A stretch of DNA of 26,363 bases from Thermoplasmata archaeon. Lineage in GTDB: Archaea; Thermoplasmatota; E2; DHVEG-1. Shown here one piece after another: positions 1 through 8,448 of this stretch. The notes under the pieces are model-generated. The model ran no database searches. It worked only from the letters and a program-made list of their open reading frames with translations, and had not been told where the DNA came from. A program made the translations under genes and the position numbers. How positions within the stretch are numbered: the first letter of the stretch is position 1; each line of letters starts with the position of its first letter. The DNA lies in NCBI GenBank assembly GCA_003651045.1, contig QMTJ01000002.1, positions 1-26,363 of the forward strand. Reading direction: 5' to 3'.

Positions 1-528
1 ATTATAATGCAACCTGGGAACCATGATGCAGTACGACCAGCTGAACCACAACCAACTTTTGAAAAAGAAATACAAGACCTATTCTCAGATATGAACATAA
101 CCTTTGTTGGAAACCCATGTTATTTCAGCATACACAATGTAGAGATTTTATCATACCATGGACAAAGCCTCCTCGACTATGCTACCAACGTACAACATCT
201 CAAATACAATGAACCCGTAGAAATCATGAAAACCATGCTCCGTAAACACCATCTAGCACCAACATATGGTGGGTACACACCACTCGCTCCAGAGCACATC
301 GATTACATGGTGATAGATAGAATACCAGATGTTTTTGTAACAGGGCACGTACATTTAGCGCAAATTAGCGACTACCGCGGTGTTAAACTAATAAACGCCT
401 CAAGCTGGCAGGCTCAAACCACATATCAAAAAATGCTGAACTTCATACCAGACTCAGCAAAACTACCGATACTAGATCTGAAAACTGGTAACGTAACAAT
501 GATGGATTTCAGTAAGAAATACCTCTAA
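1..528 (+). CDS. polB: DNA polymerase D small subunit (DP1), C-terminal part
   Basis: This is the 3' end of the PolD small subunit gene; the frame is open to the window edge, so the start lies outside. The visible part belongs to the calcineurin-like phosphoesterase domain that gives PolD its Mre11-like 3'-5' proofreading exonuclease. Metal-binding motifs are visible in order: GNHD close to the window start, SYHGQS around residue 50 of the visible part, and GHVH around residue 115. All the expected His and Asp residues are present, so the exonuclease should be active. The protein ends a short distance after GHVH, as in the family. The large subunit gene starts about 3 kb downstream on the same strand, but two unrelated secreted-protein genes lie between them. 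T-runs just after the stop (563-568, 590-597) could end transcription. Identification is confident; only the N-terminal part cannot be described. Confidence 0.93.
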   Translation: MIMQPGNHDAVRPAEPQPTFEKEIQDLFSDMNITFVGNPCYFSIHNVEILSYHGQSLLDYATNVQHLKYNEPVEIMKTMLRKHHLAPTYGGYTPLAPEHIDYMVIDRIPDVFVTGHVHLAQISDYRGVKLINASSWQAQTTYQKMLNFIPDSAKLPILDLKTGNVTMMDFSKKYL

Positions 529-690
529 ATAATAAAACTTGTCATATAAAAAAATTTTAGAGTTTTTTCGAATAACATCTATCTACCAATTTTTTTTAAA
601 ATATTTTATGAAAATATTTATATATTCATATCTGATTTTACTATTTAACCTAAAAATAAAAAGGAGAAATAGTGGAGGAATATAAAAAAA
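529..690 (+). promoter_or_regulatory. Intergenic region: oligo-T runs, TATA box and strong RBS
   Basis: The DP1 stop is followed by two oligo-T runs (563-568 and 590-597), a plausible euryarchaeal termination signal. A TATA-like stretch, TTTATATA, lies at 618-625 and predicts transcription starting near 650. A GGAGG Shine-Dalgarno sequence at 674-678, 12 nt before the ATG, supports the chosen start of the secreted protein. No other gene is visible here. Confidence 0.45.
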
Positions 691-2319
691 ATGAAAAGAA
701 AAAAAATAATATTTTTCTCTGTTTTGACGTTAGTAGTAGCATTACTACCCGTCTCCAACGGCAGTAGCATTATAACAGAAGTTAATGATGAAACAAGTTC
801 AATAGTTGAAACGGGGGACCATGATTTTGGAGTAATCGGCCGTATGGAAATTGATGGATCAGCAGATATAGATGATATATGTTACGTTGAGATGTATGAT
901 ACCTCTTTTGAAATAAATAACTATATCGCTGGTGACACTATAAGATTTTCAGCTGATTACAAAATAGTTAAAGATGTGATAGGACCATGGAGAGAGGCAC
1001 CATATGGTGTTGAACCAGAGAATCATTCAACCTGTATAGAACGATGGGATTTTAAAATCAGCGCAGTTGTCAATGGTTACGAACCTGAAACAATTGAAGA
1101 GGTGAAATCAATCCTTGATTGCCCATGGGAGACCCCTCCAGAGACACTACTTGTTCAGGCTAATTCTTCAGTAGTTGAAGGTGAAAAATTCACTGTTAAA
1201 GTAACTTTTCACGGTGCACCAACTTACAAAGACTATGGGTTCCCTGAGGAAGTAACATTTAATGGTGAAACAAAAACTGCAGACCCTGTAACAGGGATTG
1301 TTAACTTCACTGCTCCTGAAGTCGATGAAGATACCGTGTTCACGATTACTGCAAAAAAAGACTGGAACGCAGTTGATGAACATCATCCGGATCAGGGAAA
1401 CGTAATCACCATGGGGGAAACCCGAATAACAGTTCTTAATAAACCAGATACCTTGGATCTAGTTGTAATCGCACCATCCTCTGTTATGGAGAGAAAAGAC
1501 TTCGAGGTTTTAGTTAAAGCAGATGCTACACCAGTTCCTGGTGCAATTGTTATCTTCAACGGTATTCCTCATATAACAAACTCTGAAGGAAAAACAACGT
1601 TTTCTGCCCCTGAAGTCTCAAAAGATAAAGAATATACAATCTATGCGAACCTTATCGGTTTTTTTGATGGTGAAACAAAAATCACTGTTCACTCCGATTA
1701 CGATGATGAGGCAGATACAACAGATGAATCAGGTACAACTGGGACAGTAACACTCGAGTTTTCATTACCCCGGAGGCAGTTTTACCGGGCGCACCCAAGT
1801 GAAAACGGAATACAGGAACCAATTGAAATTGAAATACAACTTAGCTGTTATTACAATATATGGAACTACAAAGGATACCCTCACTGGGTAGATGAAGATA
1901 GTGGCCGAGGTTATGGGTCTCTTTTAATGACAATTAAAAACTCTCCTCCAGATTTAACAGTAACTGGTCCTACATCAGGAAAAATAGGGAAATCATACTC
2001 CTACACAGCAACAGCTGTAGACCCTGATGAAGACCCTATACATTACTATGAGTTCCTATGGGGTGACAAAAAATACACTTTCGACAACAATGACTTCCAT
2101 GGTTTTCCTTCAGGTACACCCTGCACGCATTCTCATACCTGGTCTGAAAAAGGCAGCTACTATATATGGGTTTGCGCAGAAGACGCGATCGGTGACAAAA
2201 CCTGTATCAGTTACCCTGTTACAATGCCCAAGGTTAGAAGGATCGACAACCTATTCTATCATCTACAGTTGTTTAAACACCCGACTATTATAGAAAAAAT
2301 ATTTAACATTTTGTTGTAA
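691..2319 (+). CDS. Secreted multidomain protein with Ig-like and PKD domains
   Basis: A 542-residue exported protein of unknown specific function. Residues 1-24 are a Sec signal peptide (MKRKK, hydrophobic core, then a small-residue region). Residues 25-150 form an unrecognised acidic beta-rich region with Cys residues. Two related Ig-like repeats follow, about 152-252 and 253-335, each with the pattern VxFNG...G...F(T/S)APEV...YTI.A, resembling Big_1/invasin-type domains. Another beta-rich region spans about 350-418, and a PKD-like domain spans about 419-511 (DPDEDP, F.WGD, HTWSEKGSY). The last 31 residues, beginning MPKVRR and ending in a hydrophobic FNILL, form a basic/amphipathic tail that resembles the tail of the neighbouring convergent protein. 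There is no transmembrane anchor other than the signal peptide. The role is probably at the cell surface or in adhesion or binding; no catalytic motif is seen. The start is set by the GGAGG site and the signal peptide. Confidence 0.85.
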   Translation: MKRKKIIFFSVLTLVVALLPVSNGSSIITEVNDETSSIVETGDHDFGVIGRMEIDGSADIDDICYVEMYDTSFEINNYIAGDTIRFSADYKIVKDVIGPWREAPYGVEPENHSTCIERWDFKISAVVNGYEPETIEEVKSILDCPWETPPETLLVQANSSVVEGEKFTVKVTFHGAPTYKDYGFPEEVTFNGETKTADPVTGIVNFTAPEVDEDTVFTITAKKDWNAVDEHHPDQGNVITMGETRITVLNKPDTLDLVVIAPSSVMERKDFEVLVKADATPVPGAIVIFNGIPHITNSEGKTTFSAPEVSKDKEYTIYANLIGFFDGETKITVHSDYDDEADTTDESGTTGTVTLEFSLPRRQFYRAHPSENGIQEPIEIEIQLSCYYNIWNYKGYPHWVDEDSGRGYGSLLMTIKNSPPDLTVTGPTSGKIGKSYSYTATAVDPDEDPIHYYEFLWGDKKYTFDNNDFHGFPSGTPCTHSHTWSEKGSYYIWVCAEDAIGDKTCISYPVTMPKVRRIDNLFYHLQLFKHPTIIEKIFNILL

Positions 2320-2387
2320 GGCAGAAAAAAACCTACCCTAAACAACTTGGTATATTGTTATTATGCTCCTCCTCTAATATGAGAAAA

Positions 2388-3290
2388 CTATATGTTTACA
2401 GTGTGTAAAGGTGACGTGTTCACTAAGAAAGAAAAAAACCAGTTTAACCAGTTTACTGGAGAATAAATATTCATATTTCTTACTCTAGGAGCAGAGAAAT
2501 ACTCAATACCAATATTGTTAACATCTGTACGTTCACCAGGTAAACTCTCAACCTCTACTAGTATAGTATGCTCCTCTCTATCATTCCACCATTTAAAACC
2601 ACTAATTACAGCAGTTGAAGTCTCTCCAGCATCAATAATATCAACAATTGTTTCACCAATTTTTTCCTCATCACCATAACCTGTTATCTCATAAAAACTT
2701 ACTCGAGCTGAGGAATCAGATGGAAGTGTACCTGTGTTTTTGATATCTGCACAGAGATCTACTCGTTCATTTGGTTTAAAACTCGTAGGATCTGTATAAA
2801 CCCTGTCAACATCCAAATCAAAATAATCAATCATGGTTATCTCAAATGGTTCTGACCAACTACTTTCTGCTCCATGTATATCCTCTGCCTTAGCAGTTAT
2901 AGTATACGTCCCGCTTTTAGTATACGTATGAGGAACATAATACTCACCACCTGAACTGATGAAACCAGTTGTAGTTGTTTCACCATCTCCCCAGTTAAAT
3001 ATAAATTTAACATCATCGTCATCTGGGTCAGTTGTACTTATACCATAAGCGTATATTATTGTGACATATCCCCAGTCGACTTTTTCACCATTCCCGTAAT
3101 ACGAGTCATAGCATCCATCTATTTTTGGTGTATCCGGTGGACTGTTGCTATAGGTGTTGCTTTTTTCTGTCTCATTTGAGACTTGTTTATCTCCTTCTAC
3201 TCGGGCTGTTATTCCAACTACTGGTAACACCAATAGATTTGATAACAATATCAACCCGAGTACTGTTACTCCTAAAACTTTTTTATTCAT
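2388..3290 (-). CDS. Secreted protein with PKD and CARDB-like domains
   Basis: A surface or secreted protein of 300 residues from the chosen ATG. The frame opens at 3332, but the signal peptide begins MNKKVLG at the ATG ending at 3290, and a GGGAGG Shine-Dalgarno (complement of 3304-3309) lies between the two candidates, so I prefer 3290. After the signal peptide (about 26 residues) come a low-complexity Ser/Thr/Asn-rich spacer, a PKD domain (DPDDDDVKF.F.WGDG, HTYTKSGTYTITAKAED) and a CARDB-like adhesion domain (about 90 residues; F.PNERVDL.ADIKNTG). The final 34 residues (APRVRN..., then WLNWFF) form a tail similar in layout to that of the convergent neighbour. The two genes face each other with a 68-nt gap. 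TATA-like sequence lies upstream at about 3346-3360. The ligand is unknown. Confidence 0.85.
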   Translation of the reverse strand: MNKKVLGVTVLGLILLSNLLVLPVVGITARVEGDKQVSNETEKSNTYSNSPPDTPKIDGCYDSYYGNGEKVDWGYVTIIYAYGISTTDPDDDDVKFIFNWGDGETTTTGFISSGGEYYVPHTYTKSGTYTITAKAEDIHGAESSWSEPFEITMIDYFDLDVDRVYTDPTSFKPNERVDLCADIKNTGTLPSDSSARVSFYEITGYGDEEKIGETIVDIIDAGETSTAVISGFKWWNDREEHTILVEVESLPGERTDVNNIGIEYFSAPRVRNMNIYSPVNWLNWFFSFLVNTSPLHTVNI

Positions 3291-3480
3291 ATTTTTCTTA
3301 ACGCCTCCCTTTCTTTTACCACAAAAAACCATCTAAACAATAGATTATAAAATATATAAACATTTCTATTTTATATCTTATATTTTTCATCGACAATGTT
3401 ACACGAAAATACAAAACTTTAAACACTTTTTTTACATTAACAAAACTTTGTCTAACGTTTTTAGAGTTGTGAAACAAAAA
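3291..3480. promoter_or_regulatory. Divergent promoter region for the PKD/CARDB gene and DP2
   Basis: An AT-rich divergent spacer. On the minus strand a long TATA-like stretch (complement of about 3341-3360) precedes the secreted-protein gene. On the plus strand CTTTAAAC at 3417-3424 is a TATA candidate for DP2, about 27 nt before an in-frame TTG at 3448 and 60 nt before the ATG at 3481. Neither DP2 start has a convincing Shine-Dalgarno sequence. Confidence 0.4.
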
Positions 3481-6400
3481 ATGAATGGGGAGTTATCTCG
3501 CGATATATCAGCAAGCATAGAAATGCAGGAATATTTCAAAAATCTACAAAAAGAAATAGAACAATGCTACAAAATAGCTAACCAGGCGAGAAAAAAAGGG
3601 TACGATCCAGAATATCAAGTGGAAATACCACAAGCCCTAGATTTAGCAGCACGTGTAGAACAACTGGTGGGACCAAAAGGAATAGCACCAAAAATCAGAG
3701 AAGTAACAAAAAAAATAGGCGACCGAGAAATAGTATCAATCGAAATAGCAAAAAACATTGTAAAAACTGGTAAATTCAAACGAATAGAAGATGCACTTGA
3801 CCAAGCGATAAGAACAGGTCTGGCAATACTCACAGAAGGAGTACTAGTAGCACCTCTAGAAGGGATAGCAGAAGTAAAACTCGGTAAAAACAAAAACGGG
3901 ACAAACTACGTCGATCTCTATTTTTCAGGACCTATACGTAGCGCTGGTGGGACAGGACAAGCAATGAGCGTCCTCATAGCCGACGTAGTACGCAGAGAAC
4001 TAAACATCGGACGATACATACCCACAGAAGGAGAAATCGAAAGATACAAAGAAGAAATACCACTCTACAAAAGAGTACAACACCTACAATACACACCATC
4101 AGTTGATGAAATAGATAAAATCGTTAGAAACTGCCCCATCTGCATAAACGGTGAAGGAACAGAAGACGAAGAAGTAACAGGGTACCGTGACCTACCAAGA
4201 ATCGGAACAAACCGGCTAAGAGGCGGCGCATGCCTGGTAATAGCAGAAGGACTCTGCCTAAAAGCACCAAAAATATTAAAACACGTTAAAAAACTCAAAC
4301 TAAAAGGATGGGACTTCCTCGACATCTTCGTCAACAAATACAAAAACATAGAAGACAAAGAAAACAACGAAATACCCCAAATAACACCATCCAGTAAATA
4401 CATCGGAGAAGTCATAGCAGGACGACCAGTATTCTCACACCCATCACGAAAAGGAGGACTGCGACTCAGATATGGACGTGCACGAACCGGTGGACTCGCG
4501 TCAACCGCGATAAACCCAGCAACCATGTACCTTTTGGATAACTTCATCGCAGTGGGAACACAACTTAAAACAGAACGACCAGGTAAAGGAACAATAGGAA
4601 CACCCTGCGACACAATCGAAGGACCAATAGTACTACTAAAAAACGGGGATCTCATCCAAATAAACGAACCACAGAAAATCAAAAAAACAGATATAGAAAA
4701 AATAATAGATCTAGGTGAAATACTGATACCCTTCGGCGAATTCCTTGAAAACAACGCAAACCTACCAGACTCCGGTTACGTCTACGAATGGTGGATACAA
4801 GACTTACAGAAAAAACTCGATTGTTTACCTAAAGAATACACGTTTTTAGAAGTTAAAAAATCAGATGAAAAAACACTTGAAAAAATCAAAGAAGAATTCA
4901 AACGAGAAATTGATCTACGGCATCCTTCACCTACCGATGCTTTCGAAATTTCAACTAAATATAACATCCCATTACACCCATATTATAACCTATTCTGGCA
5001 TGATATAACAATTGATGACCTAATTACTCTCTCAAAATACATACGAGATCATGGAAAGATTAAAGATAACTCAAGTCTAATTTTACCAAAAGATAAAGAT
5101 ATTAAAAGAATATTAATTGATCTCGGTGTTCTTCATAAACAAAGAGAAAGTAACCTCATCATCGACAGATATTCTTACCCACTAATCAGATGCTGTGGCT
5201 TAGATGTAGAAAACAGTAACATTATTGAATCTGGAAGATACCAAAAGATTAACGATTTAAAAAACAAAAAAGACGATGTTGTCTCTATTGTTTCAGAACT
5301 AGCTGGAGTAACTATTAGACCACGTTCACCGTTTAGAATTGGAACAAGAATGGGACGACCAGAAAAAGCAGCAGCTCGTAAAATGAGACCACCACCACAT
5401 GTGCTATTCCCCATTGGAAACTATGGTGGAAGTCAACGACTCATCCGTAACGCCGCTGAAAAAGGAACAATCGAAATCGAAGCAGGAACACGCATTTGCC
5501 CAAGATGCAAAAAGAAAACATATAGAGTTTTCTGCACATGTGGAACGCATACAGAAATCCACAACGGACGAATTGAAACACAACAAATAAACCTCAAAGA
5601 AGAACTCAAAATAGCTCAAAAAAACCTTAAAGAAAGGACACTTCCAGATACTATAAAAGGCGTTATAGGAACCATATCCAAACATAAAACACCAGAACCA
5701 CTTGAAAAAGGAATACTACGTGCAAAATACAATGTATACGTGTTCAAAGATGGAACAACTCGTTTCGATATGACAGATGCACCACTTACACATTTTAAAC
5801 CAAAAGAAATAGGAGTTTCAATAAACCGGTTAAAACAACTAGGGTACAAAAAAGACTACCTAGGAAACGAATTAACAGAGGAAAACCAAATTTGTGAACT
5901 AAAAGTACAAGACGTGATAATATCTAAACCCTGCGCGGAATATTTCACACAAGTTGCAAAATTCATTGATGATCTACTAGTAAAATTCTACGGTTTAGAA
6001 CGATTTTATAAAATTAGAAAACTCGAGGATTTAACCGGGCATCTAGTAGTAGGTCTCGCGCCACATACAAGCGCTGGTGCACTATCACGCATTATTGGTT
6101 TCACTGATGCGCAAGTCTGCTACGCACATCCATATTACCACGCAGCGAAAAGAAGAAACTGTCTTTCACCTGAAACAAACATTTTGATATCAAACTCTAG
6201 AAAACCCGTTATCACAACTCTTGCTAAGTTATATAATAGTATAGACTCTAGTGAAATAATAGTTGATGACTTTGGCACTAAACAAAAAATCATCCAAAAC
6301 ATCAACACATTCGCATTAAACCCATTAAATGGAGAGATTGGATATAAAAAAATTAAATCTATCGTCAAAACCAGGGCACCAAAATATTTACTTAAAATAA

Positions 6401-8373
6401 AATTACAATCAGGACGTGATTTCATCTCATCACCTTACCACAGAGTTCTTGTTTGGTCAAATGGAAAAATAATAAATAAAAAAACTGTGGAATTAAATAA
6501 AAATGATAAATTTTTTATACCTAAAAAATTAGACGTTCATGATAATGACATAAAAGAAATAGATATTCTTTCAGAATTTCTAAAGTTTGGAGATCTTCCT
6601 GAGGATATTGTTGTCAGAGGTGTTAAAAAACTCGTAAGAAAATGTATTGAACAACTTGGTGGATTAAAAAACACTTCACAGAGAATAGGATTAAACAAAA
6701 AAACATTTTCTAACTATATTTACAGAAACAGTATTCCTTACGTTATCCTATTGAAACTGTTACAACTCTGTAACAGAAACATTAATTCTATACCACGTGA
6801 AGCCTTGATAGGCGTAAAAAGAGGTCACACAGTTATACCGAGGATAATTAAAATCGATGAACCATTTATGCGGTTAATCGGATATTACCTTTCTGAAGGG
6901 CATACCCGATATACTAAAAAAAACTGTTATCAGATAAGTTTTGCCTGCACCGAGAAAGAAACCCATGATGACATTATTCAATGTATCAAACATGTGTTCA
7001 GTATTTATCCATCGGAGACTAAAAAAGACATATGTGTATCTAACAGAATAATACATATTCTCTTTGTTGATATTCTGAATATTGGAAGAAATGCAAAAAC
7101 CAAGAGAATCCCAACACAATTTATAGCATTGCCAAAACACAAGATGAGAGAACTATTGAGAGCATATTTCGCGGGTGATGGCTCAGTAGAAAAAAATAGA
7201 TTACATGTTACCTGCTCTTCAGTCAACCGTGATCTGTTGAGAGACATCGGTTTTCAGCTACTCAGATTTGGTATATTTTACAGATTAAGAGAAGAACATA
7301 AAAAAGCAGGAGGTGCTGCAAAGAAATTTTATGATAAGAAAGGGGTATCTCCAGTTTTCACTCTATATTCTATCTCAATCAGGTCGTCATATGCAAGAAA
7401 ATTTTGTAAAGATATTGGTTTTTCTCTAAAAAGAAAACAAATATCGCTTGAGTCCCTTCTCTTAGAGGAAAGAAAACCGAGGTTAAAAGAATTTGGTGAT
7501 TTTATTCTAGATGAAATAAAAGAAATTATACCAATTAAATCAGATTTTGAGTTCCTCTATGATGTTGAAGTTGAAGATTTCCATAATTTCCCTATAAATG
7601 ATTTCTTGTTATCAAACAATTGTGATGGTGACGAGGATGGTTTGATGCTTCTCATGGATGCACTTCTTAATTTTTCTCATGCTTATATTCCTGATAAACG
7701 TGGAGGTAAAATGGATCTCCCTTTGATTCTCACCACGCGTATTGATCCTTCAGAGGTTGATAAAGAGGCACATAACCTTGATACACTTGTACGGTATCCA
7801 CTTGAGTTTTATGAAGCGACTCTTCGTCATGTAAACCCAAAAGAGTTAGAAGATAGGATGGGTTTGGTTTCATCTAGACTAGGTACAGAATTGCAGTATG
7901 AACATTTTGGTTTTACACATGACACCGGTGATATTTCAGAAGGTCCAAAGATGTCTAATTATAAAACGTTAAAAACGATGATGGATAAGATGAATGCTCA
8001 GCTTAACCTTGCTGCGAGGATTCAAGCAGTGGATGAAGCTGATGTAGCATATAAAGTCATAGAAAGACATTTTCTACCTGATATACTGGGTAATATGCGG
8101 GCTTTTAGTAAACAATCTGTTCGCTGTCCTAATTGTAATATAATTTATCGTCGTCCACCTCTTCGAGGGGTTTGTACCAAGTGTGGTGGTAAACTTACTT
8201 TGACTGTTCATGAGAAATCTGTTAAGAAATATTTGGAGATCTCTAAAGATATCGCCCAGCGGTACAATATTCCTCATTATGCACAGCAACGTATTACACT
8301 TGTTGAAAAATCTATTGATTCATTGTTTACAAGTGATAAAATTAGGACGACTAAGTTAACTGATTTTTTTTAG
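3481..8373 (+). CDS. polC: DNA polymerase D large subunit (DP2) precursor with intein
   Basis: The catalytic subunit of the replicative D-family polymerase. The precursor is 1630 residues from this ATG; removal of the 487-residue intein leaves about 1143, normal for DP2. The N-terminal block carries the conserved YDPEYQVEIPQALDLAARVEQLVG-type region. Zinc motifs are seen at CPIC (about 4135), CPRCKKK...CTCG (about 5500) and CPNC...CTKCGG (about 8125-8185). The active site, RRN-CDGDED, with the two catalytic Asp, is split by the intein between Asn and Cys. The C-terminus, KLTDFF, looks like a PCNA-interacting peptide. An in-frame TTG at 3448 would add 11 residues; I chose the ATG because family members begin close to the EYFxxLQ motif. 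N-extein codons mostly end in A or C, while C-extein codons often end in T, an odd internal contrast. The partner DP1 gene lies upstream. Confidence 0.95.
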   Translation: MNGELSRDISASIEMQEYFKNLQKEIEQCYKIANQARKKGYDPEYQVEIPQALDLAARVEQLVGPKGIAPKIREVTKKIGDREIVSIEIAKNIVKTGKFKRIEDALDQAIRTGLAILTEGVLVAPLEGIAEVKLGKNKNGTNYVDLYFSGPIRSAGGTGQAMSVLIADVVRRELNIGRYIPTEGEIERYKEEIPLYKRVQHLQYTPSVDEIDKIVRNCPICINGEGTEDEEVTGYRDLPRIGTNRLRGGACLVIAEGLCLKAPKILKHVKKLKLKGWDFLDIFVNKYKNIEDKENNEIPQITPSSKYIGEVIAGRPVFSHPSRKGGLRLRYGRARTGGLASTAINPATMYLLDNFIAVGTQLKTERPGKGTIGTPCDTIEGPIVLLKNGDLIQINEPQKIKKTDIEKIIDLGEILIPFGEFLENNANLPDSGYVYEWWIQDLQKKLDCLPKEYTFLEVKKSDEKTLEKIKEEFKREIDLRHPSPTDAFEISTKYNIPLHPYYNLFWHDITIDDLITLSKYIRDHGKIKDNSSLILPKDKDIKRILIDLGVLHKQRESNLIIDRYSYPLIRCCGLDVENSNIIESGRYQKINDLKNKKDDVVSIVSELAGVTIRPRSPFRIGTRMGRPEKAAARKMRPPPHVLFPIGNYGGSQRLIRNAAEKGTIEIEAGTRICPRCKKKTYRVFCTCGTHTEIHNGRIETQQINLKEELKIAQKNLKERTLPDTIKGVIGTISKHKTPEPLEKGILRAKYNVYVFKDGTTRFDMTDAPLTHFKPKEIGVSINRLKQLGYKKDYLGNELTEENQICELKVQDVIISKPCAEYFTQVAKFIDDLLVKFYGLERFYKIRKLEDLTGHLVVGLAPHTSAGALSRIIGFTDAQVCYAHPYYHAAKRRNCLSPETNILISNSRKPVITTLAKLYNSIDSSEIIVDDFGTKQKIIQNINTFALNPLNGEIGYKKIKSIVKTRAPKYLLKIKLQSGRDFISSPYHRVLVWSNGKIINKKTVELNKNDKFFIPKKLDVHDNDIKEIDILSEFLKFGDLPEDIVVRGVKKLVRKCIEQLGGLKNTSQRIGLNKKTFSNYIYRNSIPYVILLKLLQLCNRNINSIPREALIGVKRGHTVIPRIIKIDEPFMRLIGYYLSEGHTRYTKKNCYQISFACTEKETHDDIIQCIKHVFSIYPSETKKDICVSNRIIHILFVDILNIGRNAKTKRIPTQFIALPKHKMRELLRAYFAGDGSVEKNRLHVTCSSVNRDLLRDIGFQLLRFGIFYRLREEHKKAGGAAKKFYDKKGVSPVFTLYSISIRSSYARKFCKDIGFSLKRKQISLESLLLEERKPRLKEFGDFILDEIKEIIPIKSDFEFLYDVEVEDFHNFPINDFLLSNNCDGDEDGLMLLMDALLNFSHAYIPDKRGGKMDLPLILTTRIDPSEVDKEAHNLDTLVRYPLEFYEATLRHVNPKELEDRMGLVSSRLGTELQYEHFGFTHDTGDISEGPKMSNYKTLKTMMDKMNAQLNLAARIQAVDEADVAYKVIERHFLPDILGNMRAFSKQSVRCPNCNIIYRRPPLRGVCTKCGGKLTLTVHEKSVKKYLEISKDIAQRYNIPHYAQQRITLVEKSIDSLFTSDKIRTTKLTDFF
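6160..7620 (+). mobile_element. Intein with LAGLIDADG homing endonuclease in DP2
   Basis: An in-frame protein-splicing element of 487 residues. It begins with Cys (CLSPETNILIS, block A) and is followed by the +1 extein Cys of CDGDED. Block B is visible as SSPYHRVLVW (about 6425-6460), with Ser in place of the common Thr. Block F is YDVEVEDFHNF (about 7558-7592). The endonuclease motifs are IGYYLSEG (about 6877-6900) and LRAYFAGDGS (about 7153-7185), both keeping the acidic residue, so the nuclease may be active. Between blocks B and C a segment (about 6650-6760, LGGLKNTSQRIGLNKKTF) looks like a helix-turn-helix and may aid DNA recognition. The C-terminus is Ser-Asn-Asn instead of the usual His-Asn. 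Inteins at this same DP2 site are known from Pyrococcus, so the position is conserved; the insertion disrupts the active site until splicing. Confidence 0.93.
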
Positions 8374-8448
8374 CATAACCTTCATATAGCTATTGTTTTA
8401 TTTGTATTAAGTGTAAAAAAAACCGTTTAGGGAGTTGATTGATTTAAA

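Noticed and set aside
4065..4754. A 229-codon open frame antisense to the DP2 N-extein
   Set aside because: It has no RBS and a Ser/Pro-rich low-information translation, and it mirrors a conserved DP2 region.
6160..7620. A frameshift or separate gene inside DP2
   Set aside because: The insert is in frame at both ends, starts with Cys, ends with Asn before Cys, and carries intein blocks A, B, F and LAGLIDADG motifs.
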